Below, piece after piece: positions 7,538-14,148 of a DNA stretch of 17,201 nt. Origin of the DNA: JTS-RE9 sp964649195 (lineage in GTDB: Bacteria; Planctomycetota; Phycisphaerae; Phycisphaerales; Phycisphaeraceae). The notes under the pieces are model-generated. The model was not told where the DNA came from. It saw only the letters and a program-made list of their open reading frames with translations, and did not search any database. Numbering within the stretch: position 1 is the stretch's first letter; each line of letters starts with the position of its first letter. The stretch spans positions 1 to 17,201 of the forward strand of contig CAZYPK010000117.1 in NCBI GenBank assembly GCA_964649195.1, given 5' to 3'. The position numbers were made by a program, and so were the translations under genes.

Positions 7538-8470
7538 ATGAAGAACAAACTTTTCCTATTCATCGGCATCGGCGTCGCCTGTGTGCTGCTCAGCTACATG
7601 CTCGCCTTCGTCGTGCGGTTCGATCAGGTCGCCGTCCGCGCCAGCTTCGGCAGCGCGGATGAAACCAGCGTGATCAAGGAGCCGGGCTTCAAGTTCCGCC
7701 TGCCCTGGCCCTTCCAGCAGGTCCATCAGTATTCCACGCACGCGCAGCTCGTGGAGACGGCTTCCAATCAGCTCCAGACCGCCGACGGCTACAGCATCAT
7801 CGTGCGAACCTATCTCGTCTGGCGCATCGAGGACCCGCTCAAGTTCTACAAGACCCTGCGCGATGAACCGACGGCTGAAGCTCGGCTGGCCAACCTGCTG
7901 CTCACCGAGTCGAACCAGGTGATGAGCAACAACGTCAGGTTCACCGAACTGGTCAACACCGATCCGAGCAAGGTGAAGCTGGCGGATGTGGAAAAAGCCA
8001 TGCTCGCCAAGATTCAGGCGGAACTGGTCAAGCTGGACTATGGCATCACCGCCGAGCACGCCGGCATCCGCCGCATCGTGCTGCCCGAAACCGTCACCGG
8101 CAAGGTGTTCGACCGCATGAAGAGCGACCGCGAAAATCGCGCCGCCTCCGTCCGCACCCGGGGCGCCGCGCAGGCCAGCGCCATCAAGAGCGACGCCCAG
8201 TCCATCCGCAAGAGCATCCTCTCCTTCGCCAACAAGCATGCCGAGGAAATCAAGACCCGCGGCCTGACCCAGGCGGCCGAGGAATACAAGGTGTTCGCCA
8301 AGGATGAACAGTTCGCCATCTACCTGCGGCAGATGGAGGCCCTGGAAAAGATCATGAAGATCAACACGACCTTCGTCATCGACGCCAACAAGGTCGATGA
8401 ATACAGCCCCTTCCGCCTGCTGGTGAACGAACCCGGCGCGGATGCGAAACCGCCGCTGCGCCCCAATTGA
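7538..8470 (+). CDS. SPFH/HflC-like protein
   Basis: This 310-residue protein has the usual HflC layout: one N-terminal membrane helix (about 4-26), then an SPFH domain beginning 'VRFDQVAVRASFG', with 'GFKFRLPWPFQQVHQYSTH', 'QTADGYSIIVRTYLVWRI' and 'DRMKSDRENRAASVRTRGAAQASAIKSDA', the helical stretch typical of HflC. The length matches the family. It would pair with the HflK-like proteins on either side to form a membrane scaffold facing the periplasm. GGAG lies 5 bases before the ATG at 7538. The spacing to the preceding stop (49 bp) supports co-transcription; the next gene is separated by a 135-bp tandem repeat leader. The charged C-terminus is ordinary. Confidence 0.92.
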   Translation: MKNKLFLFIGIGVACVLLSYMLAFVVRFDQVAVRASFGSADETSVIKEPGFKFRLPWPFQQVHQYSTHAQLVETASNQLQTADGYSIIVRTYLVWRIEDPLKFYKTLRDEPTAEARLANLLLTESNQVMSNNVRFTELVNTDPSKVKLADVEKAMLAKIQAELVKLDYGITAEHAGIRRIVLPETVTGKVFDRMKSDRENRAASVRTRGAAQASAIKSDAQSIRKSILSFANKHAEEIKTRGLTQAAEEYKVFAKDEQFAIYLRQMEALEKIMKINTTFVIDANKVDEYSPFRLLVNEPGADAKPPLRPN

Positions 8471-8481
8471 AATCGCCGCTT

Positions 8482-8599
8482 TCAAATCCCCAATTTCAAA
8501 TCTCAAATTTGAAATCTCAAATCTCAAATCTCAAATTTCAGATTCCCAATCTCAGCCCCGACACCCGACACCCGACACCCGCCCCCCCGACACCCGAAC
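8482..8599. repeat. Compound heptanucleotide tandem array before the third SPFH gene
   Basis: Starting at 8482, ten 7-bp units follow in one register: TCAAATC, CCCAATT, TCAAATC, TCAAATT, TGAAATC, TCAAATC, TCAAATC, TCAAATT, TCAGATT, CCCAATC (to 8551). From 8557 the unit changes to CCCGACA, three times, then degenerate copies to 8599. The array runs to within 7 bases of the ATG at 8606 and leaves no room for a normal Shine-Dalgarno. Changes in unit number would alter the leader length within the operon. Confidence 0.92.
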
Positions 8600-8605
8600 A
8601 CTCCC

Positions 8606-9952
8606 ATGTCCAAGCCCTTCAATCCATTCGAGCATCACCACCATCACGACCCCGGTGATCACGATCATGACCATGCCCGCGATGACATGCTCGATCCCGG
8701 CCAGCGTTCGCTCAACGATTCGCTGCGCGTCAGCTTCTTCATCCTGAAGCTGGTCATGCTGGCGATGGTCGCCATCTACCTGTGCAGCGGCATCTTCTTC
8801 GTCAAGAGCGGCGAGGTGGCCATCGTGCTGCGCTTCGGGGCGATCGTGGGCAAGACGCCCAGGGAACAGGTGATGGAGACCGGCAAGCTGCACTTCGCAT
8901 TGCCGTATCCGATCGACCAGGTGATCCGCATTCCGACCAATGAAAGGCAGTTCGAGCTTCGGGAGCAGTTCTGGTTCACCAAGGCCAGCGCGACGCAGAC
9001 GGATGACGAGGCGGCGATGAGCGCCGGGCCTTTGAATCCCGAAACGCAGGGGTCGCTGGTGACCGGCGATGCGAACATCGTGCATGCGCGGTGGGTGGTG
9101 AATTACAGGGTGAGCGACCCGGTGCTGTTCGCCACCAGCCTGGCCAACGCCCGCATCACCGATTCGGACAAGATGATGGCGGAGGCGGAGAAGGTCGTCC
9201 GCGCCGCGGCGGAGGAGGGGGTGGTGTTCGCGGTGGCCGGGGTCTCGGCCGACGACATGATCAGCAGCAAGACCCGGGACGTGAACGCCGCCGCGCAGGC
9301 GCATCTTCAGCAGGTGCTTGGGAACCTCAACAGCGGCATCCAGATCATCTCCCTGGCCGCCAGCGACACCGCGATGCCGCTTTCGGTTCGCACGGCCTAC
9401 CAGCAGGTGCTCAACGCGGAAAACGAAAGCGCCGGCATCATCTCGATGGCCAACAAGGAACGCGCCGAGGTCCTGGGCGGCGCAGCCGGCGAGGCGCACG
9501 AGGCGCTGTGGGAACTGGTCAAGCAATACGAGATCGCCGTCGAAGCGAACAAGAAGGAGGACATCGCCGCTTTGGAGGCGAAGTTCGCGGCGGCGTTCGT
9601 CTCGAAGAAGGTGCAACTGCCCGACGGCGGCGAGGTCGCCATCAGCGGCGAGGTCGCCGGCGCCATCAGCGAAGCGGAGGCGTTCCAGAATCAGATCGCC
9701 ACCACGGCCCGCCGGGAGGCCGCCACGTTTGTGAAGCTCAAGGCCGACTACGACGCCAACCCGCGCATCTTCCTCAACCGCCACTGGGAAAACATCCGCG
9801 AGCGCATCTTCAGCAACCCCGATTTCGAAACCTTCCTGCTGCCGCCCAGCCAGATGAGGCTGCACATCAGCCGTGATCCGAAGTTGCAGAAGGAACGCGA
9901 ATTGAAGCGGCAACAGGAATTGCAGAACCGGCAGCAGGGCGTGAATGGTTGA
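8606..9952 (+). CDS. SPFH/HflK-like protein with a His-rich N-terminus
   Basis: A 448-residue second HflK-like protein. The N-terminal tail has eight histidines in residues 10-23 (HHHHHDPGDHDHDH), alternating with Asp, which could bind metal; this is an inference. One membrane helix follows (about 43-66), then the SPFH domain starting 'VKSGEVAIVLRFGAIVG', with 'TGKLHFALPYPIDQVIRIP' and the HflK-like 'VTGDANIVHARWVVNYRVSDP' after a short variable insert. The rest is Ala/Glu-rich helix (about 180-400), ending in a basic, Gln-rich tail. Canonical HflK proteins are of similar length. It is the third SPFH gene in a row. Its ATG has no visible ribosome site and sits right against a tandem array. 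The ABC ATPase starts 95 bp downstream. Confidence 0.9.
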   Translation: MSKPFNPFEHHHHHDPGDHDHDHARDDMLDPGQRSLNDSLRVSFFILKLVMLAMVAIYLCSGIFFVKSGEVAIVLRFGAIVGKTPREQVMETGKLHFALPYPIDQVIRIPTNERQFELREQFWFTKASATQTDDEAAMSAGPLNPETQGSLVTGDANIVHARWVVNYRVSDPVLFATSLANARITDSDKMMAEAEKVVRAAAEEGVVFAVAGVSADDMISSKTRDVNAAAQAHLQQVLGNLNSGIQIISLAASDTAMPLSVRTAYQQVLNAENESAGIISMANKERAEVLGGAAGEAHEALWELVKQYEIAVEANKKEDIAALEAKFAAAFVSKKVQLPDGGEVAISGEVAGAISEAEAFQNQIATTARREAATFVKLKADYDANPRIFLNRHWENIRERIFSNPDFETFLLPPSQMRLHISRDPKLQKERELKRQQELQNRQQGVNG

Positions 9953-9988
9953 AGCGAACGCCGCACTTGATGACCGATCGATGGCCGA

Positions 9989-10019
9989 CCCTCCCCTGAC
10001 CTCTCCCCAAGAGGGAGGG
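9989..10019. repeat. Short inverted repeat between the SPFH and ABC ATPase genes
   Basis: CCCTCCC at 9989-9995 pairs with GGGAGGG at 10013-10019, and inner CTC/GAG extends the structure. There is no T-run, so it is more likely an intergenic repeat or processing hairpin than a strong terminator. The rest of 9953-10047 shows nothing notable. Confidence 0.5.
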
Positions 10020-10047
10020 GAATCGGACGAAGCACGCGAGAACACGC

Positions 10048-11745
10048 ATGACGCTCCTTCCCGACATCACCCCGCAACCGGCCGCCGCCGGCGCCGCCAA
10101 CATGGTGATCAAGTGCGCCGGGGTGAACAAAACCTTCAGCGATTTCTGGCTGCGCCCGCGCGTCAAGGCGGTGGTGGATGTCAATCTCGAAGTCCGCCGC
10201 GGCGAGGTGTTCGGCCTGCTCGGCCCCAACGGCTCGGGCAAATCGACCACCATCAAACTCATCCTCGGCCTGCTTCATCCCACCGCCGGCCGCATCGCCG
10301 TCTTCGGCAAGCGCCCCGAAGATGTCGCCACCAAGGAACTGATCGGCTACCTCCCCGAAGAGTCCTATCTTTATCGCTTCCTCAACGCCCGCGAAACGCT
10401 CGACTACTACGGACGCCTGTTTCACCTGCCCAGGCACACCCGGCACAAACGCATCGACATGCTGCTCGAAATGGTCGGCCTCGATGCGGCGCAGCATCGA
10501 CCGGTCGGCGAATACTCCAAGGGCATGCAGCGGCGCATCGGCCTGGCGCAGGCCCTGATCAACCAGCCGCAACTGCTCATCCTCGATGAGCCGACCACCG
10601 GCATGGACCCCATCGGCGCCAAGCAGATGAAGGACCTGATCCTTCGCCTCAAGGAACGCGGCATCACCATTCTCCTGTGCTCCCATCTGCTCGCCGATGT
10701 CGAGGATGTCTGCGATCGCGTCACCATCATGTTCGGCGGCCGCGTCGTCGAAGAAGGCACCATTGACGAATTGCTCACCGAGCGCGACATCACATCCATC
10801 GAAGCCTCGCAGATCGATGACGAAACCATCCAGCAGATCGAGCAGGTCCTGGCCAAACGCGGCAAACACATCGAGCGCGTCAGCCATCGCCGGCAGACGC
10901 TCGAACAGAAGTTTCTCGATCTCGTCGAACGCGAACGTTCCAAAGGCTCGGCCACCAGCGGCGCCAGGTCGGGCGGAAAAATCGCGGGCTTCCTCTTTGA
11001 TGATGATGATCGCCAAACGCCCGCTTCCGAGGAAAGCGAAGGCGAAGCGATCATCGATGAGCTGACCCGGCCCGAACCGGCGGCAACCCGTTCGTCTTCA
11101 AATGCTGTCGAAGACACGCAATCTTCCGCTGAAGCATCGCGCCAGCAGCCGGTGGATTCATCCATCCTCAGCGAGTTGTCGGGTGTGAAGCCCGCAGGAG
11201 ATGCGAGGGCTGCATCGCGGGACGATGAGGCACAGGCGACATCGCGCGCGGTGGAACCGGAAGCGGACCTTTCAGTTCTGGAAGGGCTCATTGCCCCTTC
11301 ATCATCACCCTCCAGGACAGCGGCACCCGCATCGCCCCCGGTTCCCCCGCCCTCCCCGGTTCATCAAGAACAGCCTGAAGTAAAACCGGCGGCGTCCCAG
11401 GCGCCCACCATCGAACCGTTGCAACAAGCCGAGGTTCAGGAACCACCTGCGGCGAAGATCGAACCGGCGTCACAGGATGAAGCCCCGCCCAAGGTTGAAT
11501 CGCCTCGCGCTCCGGCTGTCGATCCGCCGATGGAGTTGCCGCCCAAGCCGCAGGTTTCCAGGGAGTCCGGCGAGAGCGGTTTGGGATTGCTCGACGGACT
11601 GTCGGCGGATGATGAGGAGTTTGATCTGCCCCCGATCGATCCGCCGCAGGCTCCGCCTCGGTCGTCCGGCAAGAGCGGCGAGAAGCCGGATGCCGGTTTC
11701 CTCAAGGCGCTGGATGATGTCGATGCGGATGAGGACAAGATTTGA
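10048..11745 (+). CDS. ABC transporter ATP-binding protein with a long disordered C-terminal tail
   Basis: The N-terminal ~300 residues are a complete ABC ATPase of the kind that pairs with ABC-2 permeases: Walker A GPNGSGKST (59-67), signature YSKGMQRR (156-163), Walker B LLILDEP (D180, E181) and the switch histidine in CSHLL (H213). A regulatory helical part follows to about residue 297. Residues about 298-565 are rich in Pro, Ser, Ala, Glu and Asp and look disordered. They carry recurring short hydrophobic motifs: AGFLFDD (313-319), AIIDEL (334-339), SILSELSG (372-379), LSVLEGL (408-414), LGLLDGL (512-518) and GFLKALDD (550-557). Ordinary ATPases of this family end near 300 residues. The permease gene overlaps the stop by 4 bp, showing the pair. 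ATG 10048 was chosen; ATG 10102 would also keep the ATPase core. Confidence 0.93.
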   Translation: MTLLPDITPQPAAAGAANMVIKCAGVNKTFSDFWLRPRVKAVVDVNLEVRRGEVFGLLGPNGSGKSTTIKLILGLLHPTAGRIAVFGKRPEDVATKELIGYLPEESYLYRFLNARETLDYYGRLFHLPRHTRHKRIDMLLEMVGLDAAQHRPVGEYSKGMQRRIGLAQALINQPQLLILDEPTTGMDPIGAKQMKDLILRLKERGITILLCSHLLADVEDVCDRVTIMFGGRVVEEGTIDELLTERDITSIEASQIDDETIQQIEQVLAKRGKHIERVSHRRQTLEQKFLDLVERERSKGSATSGARSGGKIAGFLFDDDDRQTPASEESEGEAIIDELTRPEPAATRSSSNAVEDTQSSAEASRQQPVDSSILSELSGVKPAGDARAASRDDEAQATSRAVEPEADLSVLEGLIAPSSSPSRTAAPASPPVPPPSPVHQEQPEVKPAASQAPTIEPLQQAEVQEPPAAKIEPASQDEAPPKVESPRAPAVDPPMELPPKPQVSRESGESGLGLLDGLSADDEEFDLPPIDPPQAPPRSSGKSGEKPDAGFLKALDDVDADEDKI

Positions 11746-13727
11746 AGTCTCGTCCGAGCCGCGGCAAAACAAACGTGCAAAAACACCCCTGGATAAAGTG
11801 GCTGCTCGTTCTCATCGCCCTCATCGGCGTCGGGTTGTTGTTGCGCTTCGTGCTCGCCTGGCGCGACATGCCGGGCTTTGCAAGGGCGGTCGATATCGCC
11901 ACGGTCATCCTCGGTTCGGCCTGGTGCTATTACGGTCTTTACCTTCGCCGCGATCGCATCTGGGCCGCCACGCAGCGCGACTATCTGGGCGCCAGCAATA
12001 TCATCTGGGCCAAGGCATACTTTTTTTACGCGGGTGATCGCATCGAATGGGCGGTCAACCTCATGGGCGTCTGGGCGCTGGTGGCGATGGGCATCTTCGG
12101 CATCTGGCTGATTCAGCAGGTCGTTTCGATGGGCCATCCGATCGCCGGCATCGCCCGGACGGTCATTCTCCAGGCGTCGCGGCTGCATGTCGTCAAGTTC
12201 GTCATCGCCGTCGTCGTGCTCATGCTCATCCTCCTGCCGGGCAGCCTTGACGAAGCGGAACGGCTCAATTACCGCGTCAGCTTTTATCTGGTCTGGTCGC
12301 TGCGGCTGGCGACGTTCATGCTCAGCATTCTCACCGCCGTGCTGGGCTGTTACACCATATGCTCCGACCTGACGCGAAGGCAGATGTTCATGCTCGCCTC
12401 GAAACCGGTGGGGCGGTTTCAATATCTCCTGGGCAAATGGCTGGGCCTGATGCTGCTGAACCTGGTGCTCTGCGCGATCGTCGGCGGGGGCGTCTGGCTG
12501 GGCGCCCGGCTGCTGGCCGAGGAGCCGCCGCCCAGGCCCGTCACCAACGAGGCGCTGGCCAACTATCGCATCACCCACGGCGACGTGCTGGCCGCCCGCG
12601 TCACCGCCTACCCGATGCCTGCCGACGGCGGGCAACTGGCGGGCATGATCCGCGACGAGTTCGAAGAACTCAAACGCCAGTTCCCCGGCAATTACCCCGA
12701 TAAAATCGAGGACCTCGACGCGGCCCGATTGAATGAACTCCAGGGCAAGGCGGTCGCCACATGGCACACCATCTCGCCGCTCTCGGCCCGCGTCTATCAC
12801 TTCGACGGCTTCAAGCCGCTGCATGACGCCCATCGGAAGTGGGTCGCCAGGCAGCGCGAACTCGAGGCGCGATACGATGAACTCATCAGGCAGCGGCGCA
12901 ACGAGGAGGCGCTGGCCGTCCGCGCCGAGGCCCAGCGGACGCCGCAGCCGGCCCAGGTGCTCCGGCTGCGCCTCAAGCCCAAGTACACCAACAACTCCGA
13001 CGACGGCATGCTGCGCATGGCGCTGCGCATCAGCGGGCAGGTGGTCGCCCTGGAGCCGATGCTCAACGACACCGTCCGCGAGATTCCCATCCCGCTGTCG
13101 CTGGTCGATGAGCGGGGCCGGGTGGAGGTCGTCATCGGCAACATCAACCTGGACAACCGGGAGGCGACGCACAAATCCAACATCGTCTTCGATCCCTACG
13201 AAGACATCGAAATGCTTTACTCGGCCGGAACATTCGAAGGCAACATCCTCCGCGGCATGATCGTGCACTGGGTCCGCCTGGGCTTCCTGGCCATGCTCGC
13301 CTTGGCGACGGGCACGCTGCTGGGCTTCCCGATGGCCTGCCTGACGAGCATCTTCGTTTATGCCGTCGCGGTGTTCAACGCCTTCGCCTCCGAGTCGCTG
13401 GCCAACTACACCACGCTGAACCTCAAGGACAAGAGCACGTGGGAGGTGTTCATGGCGGTGCTCCAGGGCATCTGGGATTCGATCATCAGCGGCGACTTCG
13501 TCGCCCTGCTCAAGCTGATCGCCAAGCTCATCGGCGATGTCACGCTGCTGGTCGTGCCGTCCTTCGGCCACTACAACTCGACGCCCCTGATCGCCGACGG
13601 ACGCATGGTCTCGCTCGATCTGGTCATGCAGACGCTCTTCTTCGTCGGCTGCGTCGCCACCGGGTTCTGCCTCTTCGTCGGCTGGATGATTTTCCGCCGA
13701 AAGGAACTGGCGCGGGTGACGGTGTAG
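11742..13727 (+). CDS. Large ABC-2 type permease with an extracytoplasmic insert
   Basis: This 661-residue membrane protein is the probable partner of the ATPase upstream. It starts with TTG at 11742, overlapping the ATPase stop as TTGA; GAGGA lies 6 bases upstream, supporting translational coupling. GTG at 11775 is a weaker alternative. The N-terminal half has about six helices (to residue ~258) and includes 'SKPVGRFQYLLGKWLG' (from S220), shared with the divergent permease at 4102-5112. Residues about 260-500 are mostly polar and form a large domain between helices, with a charged helical part ('HRKWVARQRELEARYDELIRQ') and a beta-rich part. Further helices follow (about 505-550 and 625-650), ending 'FRRKELARVTV', which resembles ABC-2 permease tails. 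The substrate is not known. It is the last gene of the operon. Confidence 0.87.
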   Translation: MKSRPSRGKTNVQKHPWIKWLLVLIALIGVGLLLRFVLAWRDMPGFARAVDIATVILGSAWCYYGLYLRRDRIWAATQRDYLGASNIIWAKAYFFYAGDRIEWAVNLMGVWALVAMGIFGIWLIQQVVSMGHPIAGIARTVILQASRLHVVKFVIAVVVLMLILLPGSLDEAERLNYRVSFYLVWSLRLATFMLSILTAVLGCYTICSDLTRRQMFMLASKPVGRFQYLLGKWLGLMLLNLVLCAIVGGGVWLGARLLAEEPPPRPVTNEALANYRITHGDVLAARVTAYPMPADGGQLAGMIRDEFEELKRQFPGNYPDKIEDLDAARLNELQGKAVATWHTISPLSARVYHFDGFKPLHDAHRKWVARQRELEARYDELIRQRRNEEALAVRAEAQRTPQPAQVLRLRLKPKYTNNSDDGMLRMALRISGQVVALEPMLNDTVREIPIPLSLVDERGRVEVVIGNINLDNREATHKSNIVFDPYEDIEMLYSAGTFEGNILRGMIVHWVRLGFLAMLALATGTLLGFPMACLTSIFVYAVAVFNAFASESLANYTTLNLKDKSTWEVFMAVLQGIWDSIISGDFVALLKLIAKLIGDVTLLVVPSFGHYNSTPLIADGRMVSLDLVMQTLFFVGCVATGFCLFVGWMIFRRKELARVTV

Positions 13728-13742
13728 GTTCCGACACGGTGA

Positions 13743-13835
13743 CTTCCACGCACGGAAGCAAGGCTCCAAATCACAATCACCAAATCTCAAACAAGCTCCA
13801 AACAAGGCGGAATCAAGGCGGAAATTCAAAGGGGG
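13743..13835. repeat. Degenerate heptanucleotide array after the operon
   Basis: From 13766 a weak 7-bp rhythm is visible: CCAAATC, ACAATCA, CCAAATC, TCAAACA, AGCTCCA, AACAAGG. GGCGGAA then occurs twice, 11 bases apart (about 13806-13823). A small CTTCC-GGAAG hairpin precedes it near 13743-13757. This follows the permease stop at 13727. The bases from 13836 to 13905 show nothing I can name. Confidence 0.55.
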
Positions 13836-13905
13836 GAAGCACGTCAGCCCGCCGTCCACTGGCAGGCCATTCGATGCCTTGCTTGAAATTTTGGAACCTG
13901 AGTTC

Positions 13906-14093
13906 GGGATAAGAGCCGCGACTCAACGAGTCGCGGAGATGAACAGCCTGAAGGGGTGGTCAAAACCCACCTGTTGCGTACAGCCTCAAACCATGTTCCG
14001 GTCGTCTTCGCGTCCCATGATCCCCCGCATGACGAACACGCCATCTCTCCGTTCATCTCCGCGACGTGTTACGTCGCGGCTCACTCTTATCCC
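13906..14093. repeat. REPIN-like element bounded by inverted hairpins, containing repeat copy 2
   Basis: The ends are inverted: GGGATAAGAG at 13906-13915 against CTCTTATCCC at 14084-14093. Just inside each end is a perfect 9-bp hairpin, CCGCGACTC-AAC-GAGTCGCGG (13916-13936) and CCGCGACGT-GTT-ACGTCGCGG (14059-14079). Both hairpins are followed inwards by the same inverted GAGATGAAC/GTTCATCTC (the first G of one copy overlaps the stem). Compared on one strand, the two stems differ at two adjacent base pairs, with both sides changed together, so pairing is kept. The interior (13968-14082) is the second copy of the repeat at 275-388. No transposase is encoded, so this is a non-autonomous element or structured repeat. 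Confidence 0.82.
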
Positions 14094-14097
14094 GCTT

Positions 14098-14148
14098 CCG
14101 GCTACGCCGGCTTAGGGGATGAAAGGGGCGGAATCCGCGCTTCGGATT
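14098..14148 (-). terminator. Candidate 3' hairpins of the ThuA-DUF1080 gene
   Basis: Immediately past the minus-strand stop (14149) lies AATCCG-CGCTT-CGGATT (14132-14148), followed by CCGGC-TAC-GCCGG (14098-14110). There is no clear T-run after either stem, so a Rho-independent terminator is only a possibility. Confidence 0.35.

Noticed and set aside
8482..8599. Possible CRISPR array
   Set aside because: Units are 7 bp in direct tandem with no spacers.
5311..9952. Classic FtsH-HflKC regulation module
   Set aside because: The SPFH proteins fit HflK/HflC, but no FtsH protease or hfq/hflX neighbours are present, so the classic role is not asserted.
8552..10045. Minus-strand frame (497 codons) opposite the third SPFH gene
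   Set aside because: The plus strand has a typical SPFH domain; the antisense frame is compositionally biased.
11436..13859. Long minus-strand frame (807 codons) opposite the ABC ATPase tail and permease
   Set aside because: Rich in His/Asp/Arg/Gln with no domain; the plus strand has clear helices and a coupled start.
13844..14056. Small zinc-ribbon-like gene (MACSSCGG...) in repeat copy 2
   Set aside because: The frame is shared only briefly with copy 1, is shifted by a one-base difference and then runs into simple repeats; a repeat-derived frame is more likely.
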